Below, one piece after another: positions 49,988 through 61,527 of a stretch of DNA of 64,000 bases. The notes beneath the pieces are model-generated. The model was not told the DNA's origin. It searched no databases and worked only from the letters and a program-made list of their open reading frames with translations. Every line of letters starts with the position of its first letter. The first letter of the stretch is position 1. Made by a program: the position numbers and the translations under genes. Source of the DNA: Clusia tigrina (lineage: Eukaryota; Arthropoda; Insecta; Diptera; Clusiidae); contig OV050031.1 of assembly GCA_920105625.2 (NCBI GenBank), positions 228,146,194 through 228,210,193 of the forward strand, written 5' to 3'.

Positions 49988-50735
49988 GTACTATATTGTA
50001 TTAAATGATATAATTTAGTGAATTTTTCTGTTATAAAAATCATCATTCACTCTAAGAACGTGGTCCCTCCCTTCCATCAACAAAATCGATTTTATTGAAA
50101 TTAAACGCTCGTTATCGAAAAAAACTCCACCGATAACAGCGTTCTTCTGAAATCACTGGCTCGCTCATCTCTAATGGCGGTTGATGAGTTTGCTAATTAT
50201 TTCATAATTGCCACACTAATTGCAATTTAAATATAGGATTCTTACTTTAGTTTTAAAAACAATAAACTCATGTTTTGATTAGATAACAGTCAAGTTCAAT
50301 CGTGATAAAGAGTGGAATATGTTCCATCACAACACTACTACGACAAACAACAACATTGTTGATATATTAAATAAATCTTTTAAAACTGACTTTATGCAAA
50401 CAACTCATTCGGAAAATTTACGAATACCATGTGGGAGTATTGCACAAACATGTACTTACGTAAGCAGAGTCAATTAATTGGCATTAGGAGGATATCGAAT
50501 GAAAGCATTCTATAATAAACAAATTACTTCCGAAAATATTGATTAGTTTCTGCCACGATATGCAATTTAGTACGCTTTTTCTCGCTGATTGTGTACGCCA
50601 TAAATATTTGATTGGATATTCCACTTACGAGTACACTGATATTCGCCACTTGGAAGCAGTGACGAAACTCATAAAAGAGTTATGACTCTTTTGAGATTTC
50701 AGGCTTCGAATGCGCGGTGGTCATAGAGTAGAAAT

Positions 50736-50832
50736 AAAGAGTATACATACATAGAGATTGAATCACTCAAAGTTTTGTGTAATGGAAGTTAGGGCGATTT
50801 CACAAAAATCGGTGAGCGGCGAGGGGAAGCGA
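50736..50832. mobile_element. CAAAGAG-ended MITE, copy E (truncated, reverse)
   Basis: One end only: AAAGAGTATACATACATAGA, then GATTGAATCACT, GGCGATTTCACAAAAATCGG and GCGGCGAGGGGAAGCGA, matching the reverse complement of copy B. The other end is missing. Confidence 0.7.
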
Positions 50833-50900
50833 GATGCAATGCGTGTATTTATGTTCGATCCAACAATACCTTCGTTCCTCATGTGAGCTCTTTATATGTA

Positions 50901-51361
50901 TCAGAGAACACAGAGAAAATAAACTCTTTTTCGCTGCCAGCGTGCGGAGCGGACACACCACGATTCTGAGTGGATTCAACACGATTCTGAGTGGATTCAA
51001 CACGATTTTCAGTGGATGCATGTACAACGTCCGTCTGCTTTATTTCGCTGCTTTGCCATTTGCCGTTTAGGTTTCTTTCACTGAAGCACGAGAGAGCAAT
51101 AAAAAAGTACTCTCAAATTTAAAAAATGTTTAAAAAACACCAACTACAATTATTATTTTCACAAAATTTTTTGCTCTAATGTAACTGTTGGACATTCTGA
51201 TACTATAAATAAAAAAAAAGTTTATAATATGTACTTTGAAAACAATGAAAAAGTACTAGTACCAAGACCTGTTCTTTTTATGCGCCATAGAAAAAGGTAC
51301 CCTAAATGGTACGAAAGTACGTAGTTGTGCAACAGTGGTTTCTTTACTCTGTATACTCTGA
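50901..51361 (+). mobile_element. CCAGAG-ended MITE, copy 2, split by a nested insertion
   Basis: Left end TCAGAGAACACAGAGAAAAT, then TTTTTCGCTGCCAGCGT, about three GATTC(A)ACACGATT minisatellite units, and GTACAACGTCCGTCTGCTTT. The right end GTTTCTTTACTCTGTATACT lies 259 bp farther on because of the insertion at 51079-51337. Confidence 0.8.
51079..51337. mobile_element. hAT-like MITE nested in the CCAGAG MITE, 8-bp TSD
   Basis: 259 bp, ends CACTGAAGCACGA and (inward from the right) CACTGTTGCACAA. Exact direct repeats GTTTCTTT at 51071-51078 and 51338-51345; removing the insert and one repeat restores the host element. 8-bp duplications and CA-starting ends are typical of hAT. Non-coding. 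Confidence 0.88.
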
Positions 51362-52574
51362 TATATATACGCTTATTTTATTCACCATGCAGTGGTGAAA
51401 GTTTCTTTTTACACAATTTGAGCGTAACAGCTGACTGACTGAAGCCGGCGCTGAATCGTGCATTTTCGCACAATCCCAAAATCCACCTTTGCGCTTCAGC
51501 AAAGCTTGCTCAATAGAAACCCTGGATCTCCGCAAAGCCCGGTAACTCTGCTGTTATGACCTGCCACTCAGGTGGTCAGAAGTATTGTCTCAATTAAGTC
51601 TGACGGAGTTTTCAAAATGTTTCCCAGTATAGAAAATAGTCATATCTACGATGCCCACTCACCTATGACTGTGGTGGAGTCACTGACTGTTGTGAGAATA
51701 ACAGTGCTAATCTCAATGACAAAAAAGATTTATATGAAAGTACGCGGACATTTCTTAAACATTCAATATTTTTATATGCAAACAAAACCAAGAACAGTAA
51801 AAAGTGAAACCGCCTTAAGTCACTCATCAACCCACACCAGTTGGAAGCAGTTAAAAACACGAAAAAAGATTCACAAATTTTATTTCAAGGTTAATGAAGT
51901 CATAACGGAGAAATTGTCAGAGAACGGCTTGGCTTAAAAAGTAAGACGAAAATCACAGTAACAGCGACAACACCAACAACAACAATAACAATAACACTTG
52001 AGCTGGAGACTCCCCGAGGAAAGCCAGCTTGCAATTCTGACGTTATGGATTGAGAGAAAAAATAAATCAATGCAAACAAACTAAAGTCACGGGCGATGGC
52101 AGAATATGTCATTATCACCCTACCTCCACACAAACGCGGATCCTCAATCAAACACACGCTCGCACTACAAACAAATGCACAGCAGATAAAAAGCAATCGC
52201 AGATAAGAACACTCGCAGCGCTCGAGCATGAGTGTCAGTGAAGCGCTCGTCGCTTCTTGCCGGGGCTTATCAGCAGTGGGCAAATATCACTGCTGCGAGA
52301 TTATATCAAAGCGGAATTTCTAGCAGCGAAAAAATTTCGAAATCGCATGATTTATTTAGTTGGAAAATTTGCTGAGAATCAGCTCCGTGTGGCAAAAACC
52401 GATGCGGTGTACGTAGAAATCAGAGAGATTATAAATTTGCCTTTTCCTTGCTGCAGGGCCACATTTGGGAACTGGCTCTGACGGCAGAGCTCAGCACTAT
52501 TCAATTTAGCTTCGGTTCCCCTTAAAAAAAGGCACAATTGCTAGCCAAATGAAATATAATGGAAGGAATTTAGC

Positions 52575-54295
52575 TGCTGTCTTAGGATAAGGTTGAATCT
52601 TTCTTCAGAAGAAAGATACTTAGGTACCATTCTAAATGGTTCGACGAGTGAATCGGAGGTACGTTGTTGCGCGGTGGTATCACAATGGACCCATGATGGT
52701 CTGAGTGAGCTGGTCCTTAGACCGGCTGCCACGTTAACCTAACCTAACCTAGGTGCCATTCTGGACTCCAAGTTAAATTGGAGAAGGACTATTGAGGAGA
52801 GAACAAAGAAGGGTTTGACTGCATACTATGCCTGTAAAAGGATCTTTGGGAAAAAGTGGGGATTGTCACCGTACATTGTGTATGGGATGCACACCACAAT
52901 CATTAGACCAATTGTCACCGACGGGTCCATCGTCTGGTGGAAGGCGTTGGGAAGGAAATGTAATCAAAATCGTATTGGAAAAGTACAAAGACTTGCTAGC
53001 CTGGGCATTTCAGGGGCTGTAAGTAGAACAACTCAAGAAGGCCTACATATATTTTTTCACCTCTTACCACTAGGAGTGTTCATTCAGGGTTGTGCCGCCA
53101 AGTGTGCTCTCAGACTAAGGGAGTGCAACGCCTGGAAATCTGCCAACTATGGACACTGTACAATTTTGAGCGAAATAAGACGGAAGGGTCAAAGGATAGT
53201 TACGGCCGATTTAGAAACGGCTACAGACTACATGACTTCTACTCCAGATATTACAACTAGAGTTCCAACTCTCTATCCAACCAAGGAAGACTGGGAGCCA
53301 GGCTCTGTAACGGGTAATTCTGACATTATCATCTACACTGACGGCTCAAAGATGGATGGAGAGTGGAACGGGGACTCTCGTAAGGCTTGCAGGCAAGACA
53401 GTCAGTCATGGGCTGCCTGATGCATGCAGCGTCCTTCAGGCCGAAATCTATGCAATTGAGAAAGCGGCCAGGCTGATACAAAGTAGTACAATTCGACAAT
53501 TCGACTCTTGAAAATCACTATCTGTGTGGGTAGTCAGGCGGCGCTTAAGGCAATAGAATCCAAGACAGTTAAATCGAAGTTGGTAATGAAATCAGGTACC
53601 TCAACACTGAACATTGGACTCCACAAGATCTCACTTTGCTGGGCTCCCGGACATAGCAATATAGAAGAGAATGAATAAGCGGACGAGATGCCCAGAAGGG
53701 GCTCTGAAATGGACATTAACGAAGAAGATACCTCAATACAAATCCCGATATGTGAACTGTTTAGAAGTACAGATGAATTCACTATTGCAGTGACAAACAA
53801 CTTATGGACTAATCGTGATGCCTGTGAAGTCTCACGGGCCTTATGGCTTATGTTAGACATGAAGAGAACGAGGGTTATCTTTGGGCTCAACAAATCTGCA
53901 GTAATCTTCCGGGGCTCATTACCGGGCAATGCTTCAACGTTGGCGTATTCCGTCGAGCCGGCTATGCAGGAGTTGCCTTCGTGAAGAAGAGATAGAATCG
54001 ATACATCACTTTTTATCTCAATGTCCAAGACTACAGTTGAAACGGCTTCAATGTTTGGGGTCGCGCTTCTTCACAAGCTTGACGGAGATAACGAAAGTGG
54101 ATTTATCGGATCTCCTCACTTTCATCTGGAAAATCAAATGGTTGAATAGGGATGGTACTCCAATGTATACGGAAATCGCGGATAAGGACGAGTATGCCTC
54201 CTTTTTGCATTTTTGAAGGCAGTCACAATGGACACAGATGCCCCAGAGTGGAAGAGCGGATACCATATCCTCACACGCCTTCGCAACTTAACCTA
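52575..54295 (+). mobile_element. LINE with RNase H (I/R1/LOA-type), 5'-truncated and decayed
   Basis: The plus strand gives LNLSSEERYLGTIL, interrupted at 52634 by a small insert, then LGAILDSKLNWRRTIEERTK, ACKRIFGKKWGLSPYIVYGM, RPIVTDGSIVWW, LHIFFHLLPLGVF (reverse transcriptase thumb), YTDGSKMDGEWNG (RNase H start), LPDACSVLQAEIYAIEKAAR, ESKTVKSKLVMKSG, CWAPGHSNIEENE, and the terminal knuckle CRSCLREEEIESIHHFLSQC. Several frameshifts and stops make it dead. The 3' end is CGCAACTTAACCTAACCTAA. Confidence 0.85.
52634..52748 (+). mobile_element. Short retroposon inserted into the LINE, CCTAA-type tail
   Basis: 115 bp ending CACGTTAACCTAACCTAAC, set between TTAGGTACCATTCT (52620-52633) and CTAGGTGCCATTCT (52749-52762). 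This is a 14-bp target duplication with two differences, falling in the codons for YLGTIL/LGAIL of the host. It is probably the 3' end of a related non-LTR element or a SINE using its tail. Confidence 0.75.
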
Positions 54296-54682
54296 ACCTA
54301 ATCTAGCTCCTTTCTTTTGTGCCAGTAGCCAGCAAGAATTCGTCAATAGTTAGAAAATTGTAATTTAGTACATTTTCGGTACCTACAATTGAAGACGGTG
54401 AGCATCTGTTCCATTGATTAATCAATGATATTCCTAAAATTCGTGGTCTCGTTACAAAATTGTTTCGAAAATGATTAGTTATATTTCAATAAATAAGGTT
54501 AATTCATAACTTTTCCCACACTGATTGCCGCGTTGCACTTGATCCATAATTTCCTAGGAATCCTCATATAATTTACATGGATATTAACTCAGGATTCGAA
54601 TTTGAATCAAGCGAAGTCATATTTTAGTCACTTAATTCTCTTTTCCACTCGAAATCATTCCATATAGTATGAGGGTATTTAA

Positions 54683-54874
54683 CCAGAGAACACAGAGAAA
54701 GGAAACTTAAACGTCAAACGGCAAAGCAGCGAAATAAAGCAGACGGACGTTGTACATGAATCCACTGAAAATCGTGGTGAATCCACTCAGAATCGTGGTG
54801 TATCCACTCAAAATCGTGGTGTGTCCGCTACGGACGCTGGCAGCGAAGAAGACTCCCTTCTCTGTGTTCTCTGG
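54683..54874 (-). mobile_element. CCAGAG-ended MITE, copy 3 (reverse orientation)
   Basis: Ends CCAGAGAACACAGAGAAAGG and TCTCTGTGTTCTCTGG, a clear inverted pair. Inside, in reverse, are AAAGCAGACGGACGTTGTAC, about four 18-bp units AATCGTGGTGNATCCACTC, then CGCTGGCAGCGAAGAAG. Flanks TATTTAA / TATTAAC may be a decayed target duplication. Confidence 0.78.
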
Positions 54875-55283
54875 TATTAACGTAAGTGCAGCCAAAGCGT
54901 AAAGAACTAAGGAGTCACAATCTGAAATGTCACTCATTTTTCGACATAGAAGAGATCGAGTGGCTCTGCAATATGAAAATGAGAGCTTTGAGTAATTGGC
55001 GCTGTTAGCAGCGCCACCATACAAAAAGTTTGTTGTTCGAGAATGTGAGTCTTTATTTCTTTACTCTATGGTGCAACAGACACAGCATATACTATTCTGT
55101 ACTCAGCCGTCATTGGGGAGCATCTCTATCTCCTAATATATATACAGACAAATTTCAGCACTGAAACGTACGTTTACAAACCAGTGAACGTGGCATAGTT
55201 TCCGATACTAATGCCAAAGAGGGTCGTGCATAGAAGGTCGTGAGACCATTGAAGCTGGCGAACGCCCTGCACATTAACAACCG

Positions 55284-55840
55284 ATGACATCGTCGAAAAG
55301 TGAAGAAAACGATTGTGGAATGATGAATCGCGGAACCACTACCAGAGAAGTTGTTGAAAATGTCATCAAATCACTTACGACATTTTCAGATGTTTTGGTC
55401 ATGAAACGTATGGCAGGGCAATTTGTGCCAGAATTGTTGAATTTCCACCTAAAGCATCGTATAATATTACCAAAGAGTTGCTGAATGAATTCAACGATTT
55501 AGAACTGAAACCTTCCCAGTACACTGCATATTTGGACTGCAACAACATTACACATCCTTTTCTACAAAAAATCAGTGTCCTTTTCGGCAAATTTATAGAC
55601 TAATTTTATCGCCAAATTGTGTTCACCGATGGGAGCCCACTTCAGATAAGTAAAATAGTCATATATGGAGTGAGACCAATCCAGAACCGATCGCAGACTC
55701 CACTATATCCAGAAAAATGCACTATTTGGTGCGTTTTATACGATGGAATCATCACAGGGCCCAACTATTTCAAATATAAAGTCGGAGCTCACAGGATGAC
55801 GCCGCCATATGCCAGGCGACTACCGCTACCATAAACTTAT
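55284..55840 (+). pseudogene. Mariner-like transposase relic
   Basis: Decayed plus-strand frames: RQIVFTDGSPLQISKIVIYG, then LYPEKCTIWCVLYDGIITGP and NYFKYKVG, recalling the catalytic region of mariner-family transposases (usual form FSDEAHF...NCRIW...HPEKVTVWC...IIGPYFF). The DE of the first catalytic motif reads DG and several stops intervene. Low sequence quality, so the family assignment is tentative. Confidence 0.5.
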
Positions 55841-57534
55841 TGAAACAGTTTGGCGAAAAAGTAGTTTAAATAAAAGGACCTGTCCACTGTCATTCAAAAT
55901 AGTGCGTTTAGACGTCTCTTGATTATATATTGCAGGACACCATGAACTTGCAGGTTCGTGATTTGAAACCAGAGGCATACGGACAGTGACTCGAACAAAT
56001 TGTCATTCATTACCCTCATTAGGGGTATAAAATCAATGTTCTAATAAAAATCTCTAACTAATCTGTCTGGAGAGTTATGAAAAAGGAATCTCTAGCTGGG
56101 GCATGCTCAGCCTTCCCAGAGTTCAATACAATATTTGCTTCTTGACCTTAACACGTTTACGTAGTTTGTTTAAGTTCCTCGAACGTCGAATTAATTTATG
56201 TCACAAGTTATTTGATCACTACACATGATTTCCACCAGCAGCCCCAATAATTAACATTGGAACTCCAATAATAGTCTTGATATTCTGACATTAATAACCA
56301 ACATTCGAGTGATATTCCAACAGTATCATGTTTTTTGTCACTAATAGAATAGCGACTCAATTTTCTTGTGATTTTATGAACTCAACAACAGGATCAAATT
56401 TCCATCTTACCACAATAATCTCCGGAGCAAAATGGAACAAAGTGGTCCAGGTTGACTATTGTTTCCTTTACAGTCAGGCGCACATGGTTTAGTCAAATTA
56501 TTTCGATTGTACGCATGTAAATCAATCTTGAAAAGATGTTTCTTATGTATGATTAATAGGAGAAAACGACCTCCACAATGCACTCGTATCTTGGGAAATT
56601 TTCAATCAGATAAAACGGCGGAAAATTATTTTACGCTATTACGTAATTTTTCATCAGCATAGAATTCTCATAAATTTGACAATGATATGCGAAAGATTAT
56701 TCTATAATTTATTTGTATTCTCCTGCGATATCTTTCCATTGCACACCAATTAACGGCGAGCAAAAGACAAGTTACAGAAAAGTTAGATCTCGACAAAAGG
56801 GGCACAGCAACGAGGCACGGCAGTAGCAGATATATCTGATCTGAATCGGTATATATATGTCTGAATGTGTGTGTATATATATACACATTCGCACATATAT
56901 ATATACCGAACAACTATGTACAGTTAAAGCACTACAACGGAATGCTTTATGCAGCACTTTCAGTTTAAAGTTTGTCACGCTTTCGTTAGTTTCAGCTATA
57001 AATATAGAATGGGTGTGCCTACTGTGGATATCAACAAACAAAAGAAAAACATTTTCCAAGCTCTTCAGCGAATAGAATAATTAAAATTCTCAAATATTCT
57101 TCTTAAAGTGAATGAGACTAACAACAAAGTTCCTGCCGAAAATTCGAATTTTCTTTTTAGAAATATAAAACTAACAAAAATAAATTCAGAGATAACCATA
57201 ACGACTGACGTAGGCAAATAAGAGGTAGTAGAAAATCGAAGCGATATATACATAAAACGCTAGCATGAGATGATGTATTTTAAAAATAAATCAGTATTTT
57301 CGTATTCACACAAAAAGAATAATTTTTAGAACAAACTTTTCATCTTTGATGCTCATTGTCAGTCACTTCAAAACAAACCCACTCTTTTCCGGTGCGTTTG
57401 CTGACGCTCGCTCTAAGCGCGGCCAAAGATAATACACAGAGAGGTGCTGCCTGCATTGCGCTCTTCACTCACAGATCTGAGTTACATTTTGGTGGCGCTG
57501 AGATTAGAGCATCATAGCCCTGCTAGAATAGAAC

Positions 57535-57593
57535 CAAAGAGTATACATAAGTGGAGCTCGCATCGCATGATGTCTATTTATGTTTACTCTTTG
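57535..57593. mobile_element. CAAAGAG-ended MITE, copy D (59 bp), 7-bp TSD
   Basis: Ends CAAAGAGTATACATA and TATGTTTACTCTTTG around GAGCTCGCAT. Exact flanking repeats ATAGAAC at 57528-57534 and 57594-57600. Confidence 0.85.
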
Positions 57594-58452
57594 ATAGAAC
57601 TCATCAACAGAGTTGGCTTTCAAACATTAATGTTTATATGAATGTTATTGAATGGTATCGATATATGCGTGTGTTTATATGGTATTTATATAGTATGTGC
57701 ACATGTAAATAAATGTGTGTGTACTTTTCATTTTGATTTATTTATTGTTGTTGAAAATTGTGATGATTCCCCACAATTGAAGCAGCACTAGTCTTTAAGA
57801 CTCTTCGGCTTGCTTCAGAATTATGGTTGCATAATTGTTGTCATACTTTCGCTTAGAAAACTAAATGGGTCTTTTGACTAAATTTGAAGGAGTTCTTATT
57901 CATATATAATATATATACTAAATATTATTTTAGTTAATATTTTAATAAGTTCATTAGTAATTATATTAATAAATAAAAAGTAGATTAGTTTAAACATGAA
58001 GAATAAAAATGTGTTTAGTAATCAGGGTAGGGACACTTATTTTATTATAGCGAAATACATAGTAGGAAATGTCTGCCGAGATGTTCTATTTCGTGCATTG
58101 TGACAGTAGGCCAAGGTTGAAATGCTTAGGGGATTCCCAAAAATGGTATACTACCGAAATTGCCCCGTTACAAGAAAAAGTTTCATTACCGATTTGGGTG
58201 TTTTGGAGCTCATTAACATTTACATTATTCAGATATGGATACAATTAAGAAATATCTTACACAACAATTTAATTTAACAAGTTGTACTATTGTTTTTATA
58301 TCACTTCAAAAACTGTTGATTTCAATTCGACTTCTGAGCGACTTTTGCTTTACTTTGAGCATTTACTACTAACCCACAATTTCTTAGGTTCATGTATACA
58401 TTGAAGAGGGAAAGTCTAACATTTTTTATATAAGAATGCATCCTAGAATTCG

Positions 58453-58594
58453 AGGAGTTTTATCATTTCATAGGAGAGCATAATGTGTGTAGTAAACGAT
58501 TTCCTAAGATCAAAACTTATGGATTAATAGTTTTGATCTTGGAAAATGGTTTACTACACACATTATGCTCTCCTATGAAATGGTAAAACTCCTT
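58453..58594. repeat. Long hairpin, arms of about 65 bp
   Basis: The left arm includes ATTTCATAGGAGAGCATAAT and GTGTGTAGTAAAC; the right arm is its reverse complement with about six mismatches. The loop is 11 nt. It could be a fold-back element or give a long hairpin RNA. Confidence 0.88.
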
Positions 58595-60580
58595 TGCATG
58601 CAAAATGACAATTTGCCCTATTTTAGTCGTCACATTCTGTATAAAATAGCTTTGCCACACAAAGCATGCAATATTACCTTCCAAAAATATAAAAAAATAT
58701 TACTTTCGATAAGCAACAACAAAGGGTACAATTATATAATTATTTTAATAAATAAGTGGTGTGTGTGCATTATAAATGAATGTGGGCATGTGAACACTTT
58801 GCATGGGTTTTATCGCAAACACTTTTGTTGTACTTATTCCGACTGCTGTCATGAGATTGACGAACATTTCAATGGCGACTGCTCTGATCGTTACGCCACG
58901 AAACCCGATTTTTTGGCTTTCACTCAAGAGAGAGCATGGGCACCTTTCTGTATATAATCTTCCGCGCAGCATCCCTACCAAACTTAATTTGTGTATATTT
59001 TTCGAACTCAGCTCACCTCTCATGCACTCAAGTACAAAATTAAATTTACTCAAAGTTAAATATGCCACAGCCAGCCGCATTGTGAAGCGTATTTTTAGAA
59101 AATCACTTAGAACAAGGGTGGGGGCATACACAATTAAGAGGAAGCAAACTTAAAAATAACACAAGTTATAGCAGCAACAACAACTAACCAATTCCTCAGT
59201 GTTTTTGGGAACACAAACGTTTCTTGCATTTACTTGCCCTTACATGTACACACTTCGACACCATATTTGAGCAAGGATCCTGTCTTTATGATTTCTAAAT
59301 CAGTTGTGTTGGCAGGTAAAAAAGCAAGAACTGTAAGGACATTGGGAAGCCAGAAAAGCTATGACATTGGACATTAAAAATTGGTTGGAATTTACCTGCA
59401 AGTATTTGACTATTAAGAAAATTCGCACTGAGAAAGGTCAGTTCTTGCATAATTTTTAAAATTGTCATTAATTAAGGAGAATCCTAATACGTTTAGCGTA
59501 ATAAGAAAATATTTATATATTGTATATAATTTACAATCCTTTTATTGCAGTTATTTTATTAAAATTACGCACCAGGCTCTGGAATAGAAGTATTTGCATG
59601 TCGGTATCTGTATTTAAATGTCGAAAACTACGAAATAAGCAACTACCAAAATCTCTCCCGACACGTTTTTGAGTTGACCACTATTTCCACAAAAAGTACC
59701 ACAACACACAAAAAACCGCATGGGAAGGTGCACATTGAAATGCAGGCAACCAACCACCCAACAAGCAACAACATTGCACCGAGTATGTACTACTTCAGGT
59801 GAATGCACCGAAACAAGGTCACATATGATAGTAAGTAGTAAAGTAATTGTTCTCTTTGATGCGACTGCAGTTACCTGCTACATTATATAACAAATAAGCG
59901 AAGAAGAGTATTGAAGGGTTCATGAAAAGAAATAGTAAAGTGTTGATAGTTCATAATTTATACTTATAACTTTATAAGAGGAGTTTTCATGAACACACCT
60001 CAACCACCCATTAACAAAATCTATTTTGTGTTTGAGAAAGGTGAATTTTCGAAGCATTATTTCGATGTACTCGTATGTTATTCAATTGTAGTAAAGTAAA
60101 TAAGCAGTCATAATCGATTATGGCGTAAGATATAATAATAATTGGTAAATAAGAAATCCGAGTTAAATTATCAGTAATTTCAACTTCTTAACAAATCTAA
60201 GATTTTCAGTAAACTCTCCGCAAACATTTAAAGTGGAGAAATTTACTCCTCTCAAAAAGTGTTCTTTGCGTTTCAGAGAGGTCAGCTTTTCGCAACATTA
60301 GTCATTTATAACGTGAATTGTAACAATTATCACCTCTCATAGTGTGGCTAATTTTTTAGCATGTTTATAAATAATTTTACATACAAAATTTTGACAGCAC
60401 GTCAGAAATTTAATAGACTGTTAACATATACAAAATACCCGTAGTGAATTTGTTCAATTATATGTAATGTTGTGTATAAATTACAGTTATTAAATCAAAA
60501 AGCCTGGTCCCATCAAGAGACTCTTCATCGTAATTCGCACTTTTCAAATAGAGTTGTTACAAATTTTATTGTTTTCACAC

Positions 60581-60788
<208 letters not shown>

Positions 60789-60808
60789 GATTATTCTAAT
60801 CTACTCTA

Positions 60809-61133
60809 TCATTCGCACGTCTTAATTTCATTCCAATTTAGCTGGGAGTTCTCTAATTCCGTTTCAATCTGTCTTCTCCAGGTGTGTGCAGGGCGGCCTC
60901 TGCGTCCGCTGCCCTGAGGGTTCCACATTATGGCTCGTCTGGCAATGTCGTCAGGTGGTTTACGTAACTTATGTCCAATCCAGCTCCATTTACGTTTCAG
61001 GATTTCCTCTTTGATGGGAAGTTGTTCTGACAAAGACCATAGCCAGGCGTTTGTGATCGTGTTTGGCCAAAATATTTTAAGAATTTGGCGGAGGTATTTG
61101 CTAATGACTCGCTTTTGACTCTTTCAAGAATAT
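60809..61133 (-). mobile_element. RTE-like LINE C-terminus
   Basis: The minus strand encodes WSWIGHKLRKPPDDIARRAI, WNPQGSGRRGRPAHTWRRQI, then LNWNEIKTCE and stop, the usual tail of RTE-type endonuclease/reverse transcriptases. Upstream, ITNAWLWSLSEQLPIKEEIL is also in frame. Farther up the frame is broken. RTE elements end in short simple repeats, which fits the TA tract at its 3' side. Confidence 0.8.
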
Positions 61134-61151
61134 AGTTGAGTTCGTAGGGTC

Positions 61152-61527
61152 CAAGGTGAAATTACTTGCATGGTGTCTGCAAGGTGAATTTCGTACCTCC
61201 GGAATTGTCAAACATAAGCTACGTGCGATTAGATACTCTTCAAAATAAACGAAATTGAGACGAATGGAGAAATGTATAAGAGCTGCTTAAAGTGGTACAC
61301 AATTTATGTAAAATATATTTAATAGTTAAATAGACTCATGATTTCTTCATAATAGTCAAACTTCTCAAATATAACAAATAAAAAAAATATTCTTATTCAC
61401 TCAAATCAAAACTGTATCGAAAAATTGTTTGCATATTTTTTTTTGATCGCATTTTTCTATAAATTCAATTTTGACAGGAAAAATTGGTTCAAAAAAATTT
61501 CTTCTTGCAGTAAGTAAATTCACCTTG
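61152..61527. mobile_element. CAAGGTG-ended hAT-like MITE, copy 2, 8-bp TSD
   Basis: 376 bp, left end CAAGGTGAAATTACTTGCAT, right end GTAAGTAAATTCACCTTG. The body is nearly identical to the copy at 26832 (for example GAATTGTCAAACATAAGCTA). Exact flanking repeats GTAGGGTC at 61144-61151 and 61528-61535. Confidence 0.9.

Larger units (their letters stand above)
48780..52574. other. MITE-rich region, no recognised gene
   Basis: Carries CAAAGAG MITEs at 49784 and about 50736 and the nested CCAGAG MITE at 50901. The frames 51572-51937 (plus, 121 codons) and 51900-52283 (minus, 127 codons, two hydrophobic stretches) are the longest non-repeat ORFs here. I recognise neither and would not annotate them without transcript support. 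Confidence 0.5.
55841..60580. other. No recognised gene; MITE and hairpin only
   Basis: Contains the 59-bp CAAAGAG MITE (57535) and the long inverted repeat (58453-58594). ORFs of 128-130 codons on both strands at 58565-59131 overlap each other and resemble no family. Confidence 0.5.

Noticed and set aside
51900..52283. 127-codon minus-strand ORF with hydrophobic stretches
   Set aside because: The hydrophobic run (VIVIVVVGVVAVTV) comes from an AACAAC/AATAAC repeat on the other strand; there is no signal of coding beyond that.
58565..59131. Overlapping 128- and 130-codon ORFs on opposite strands
   Set aside because: Neither has family features. One has several Cys and His residues, but without a regular spacing.
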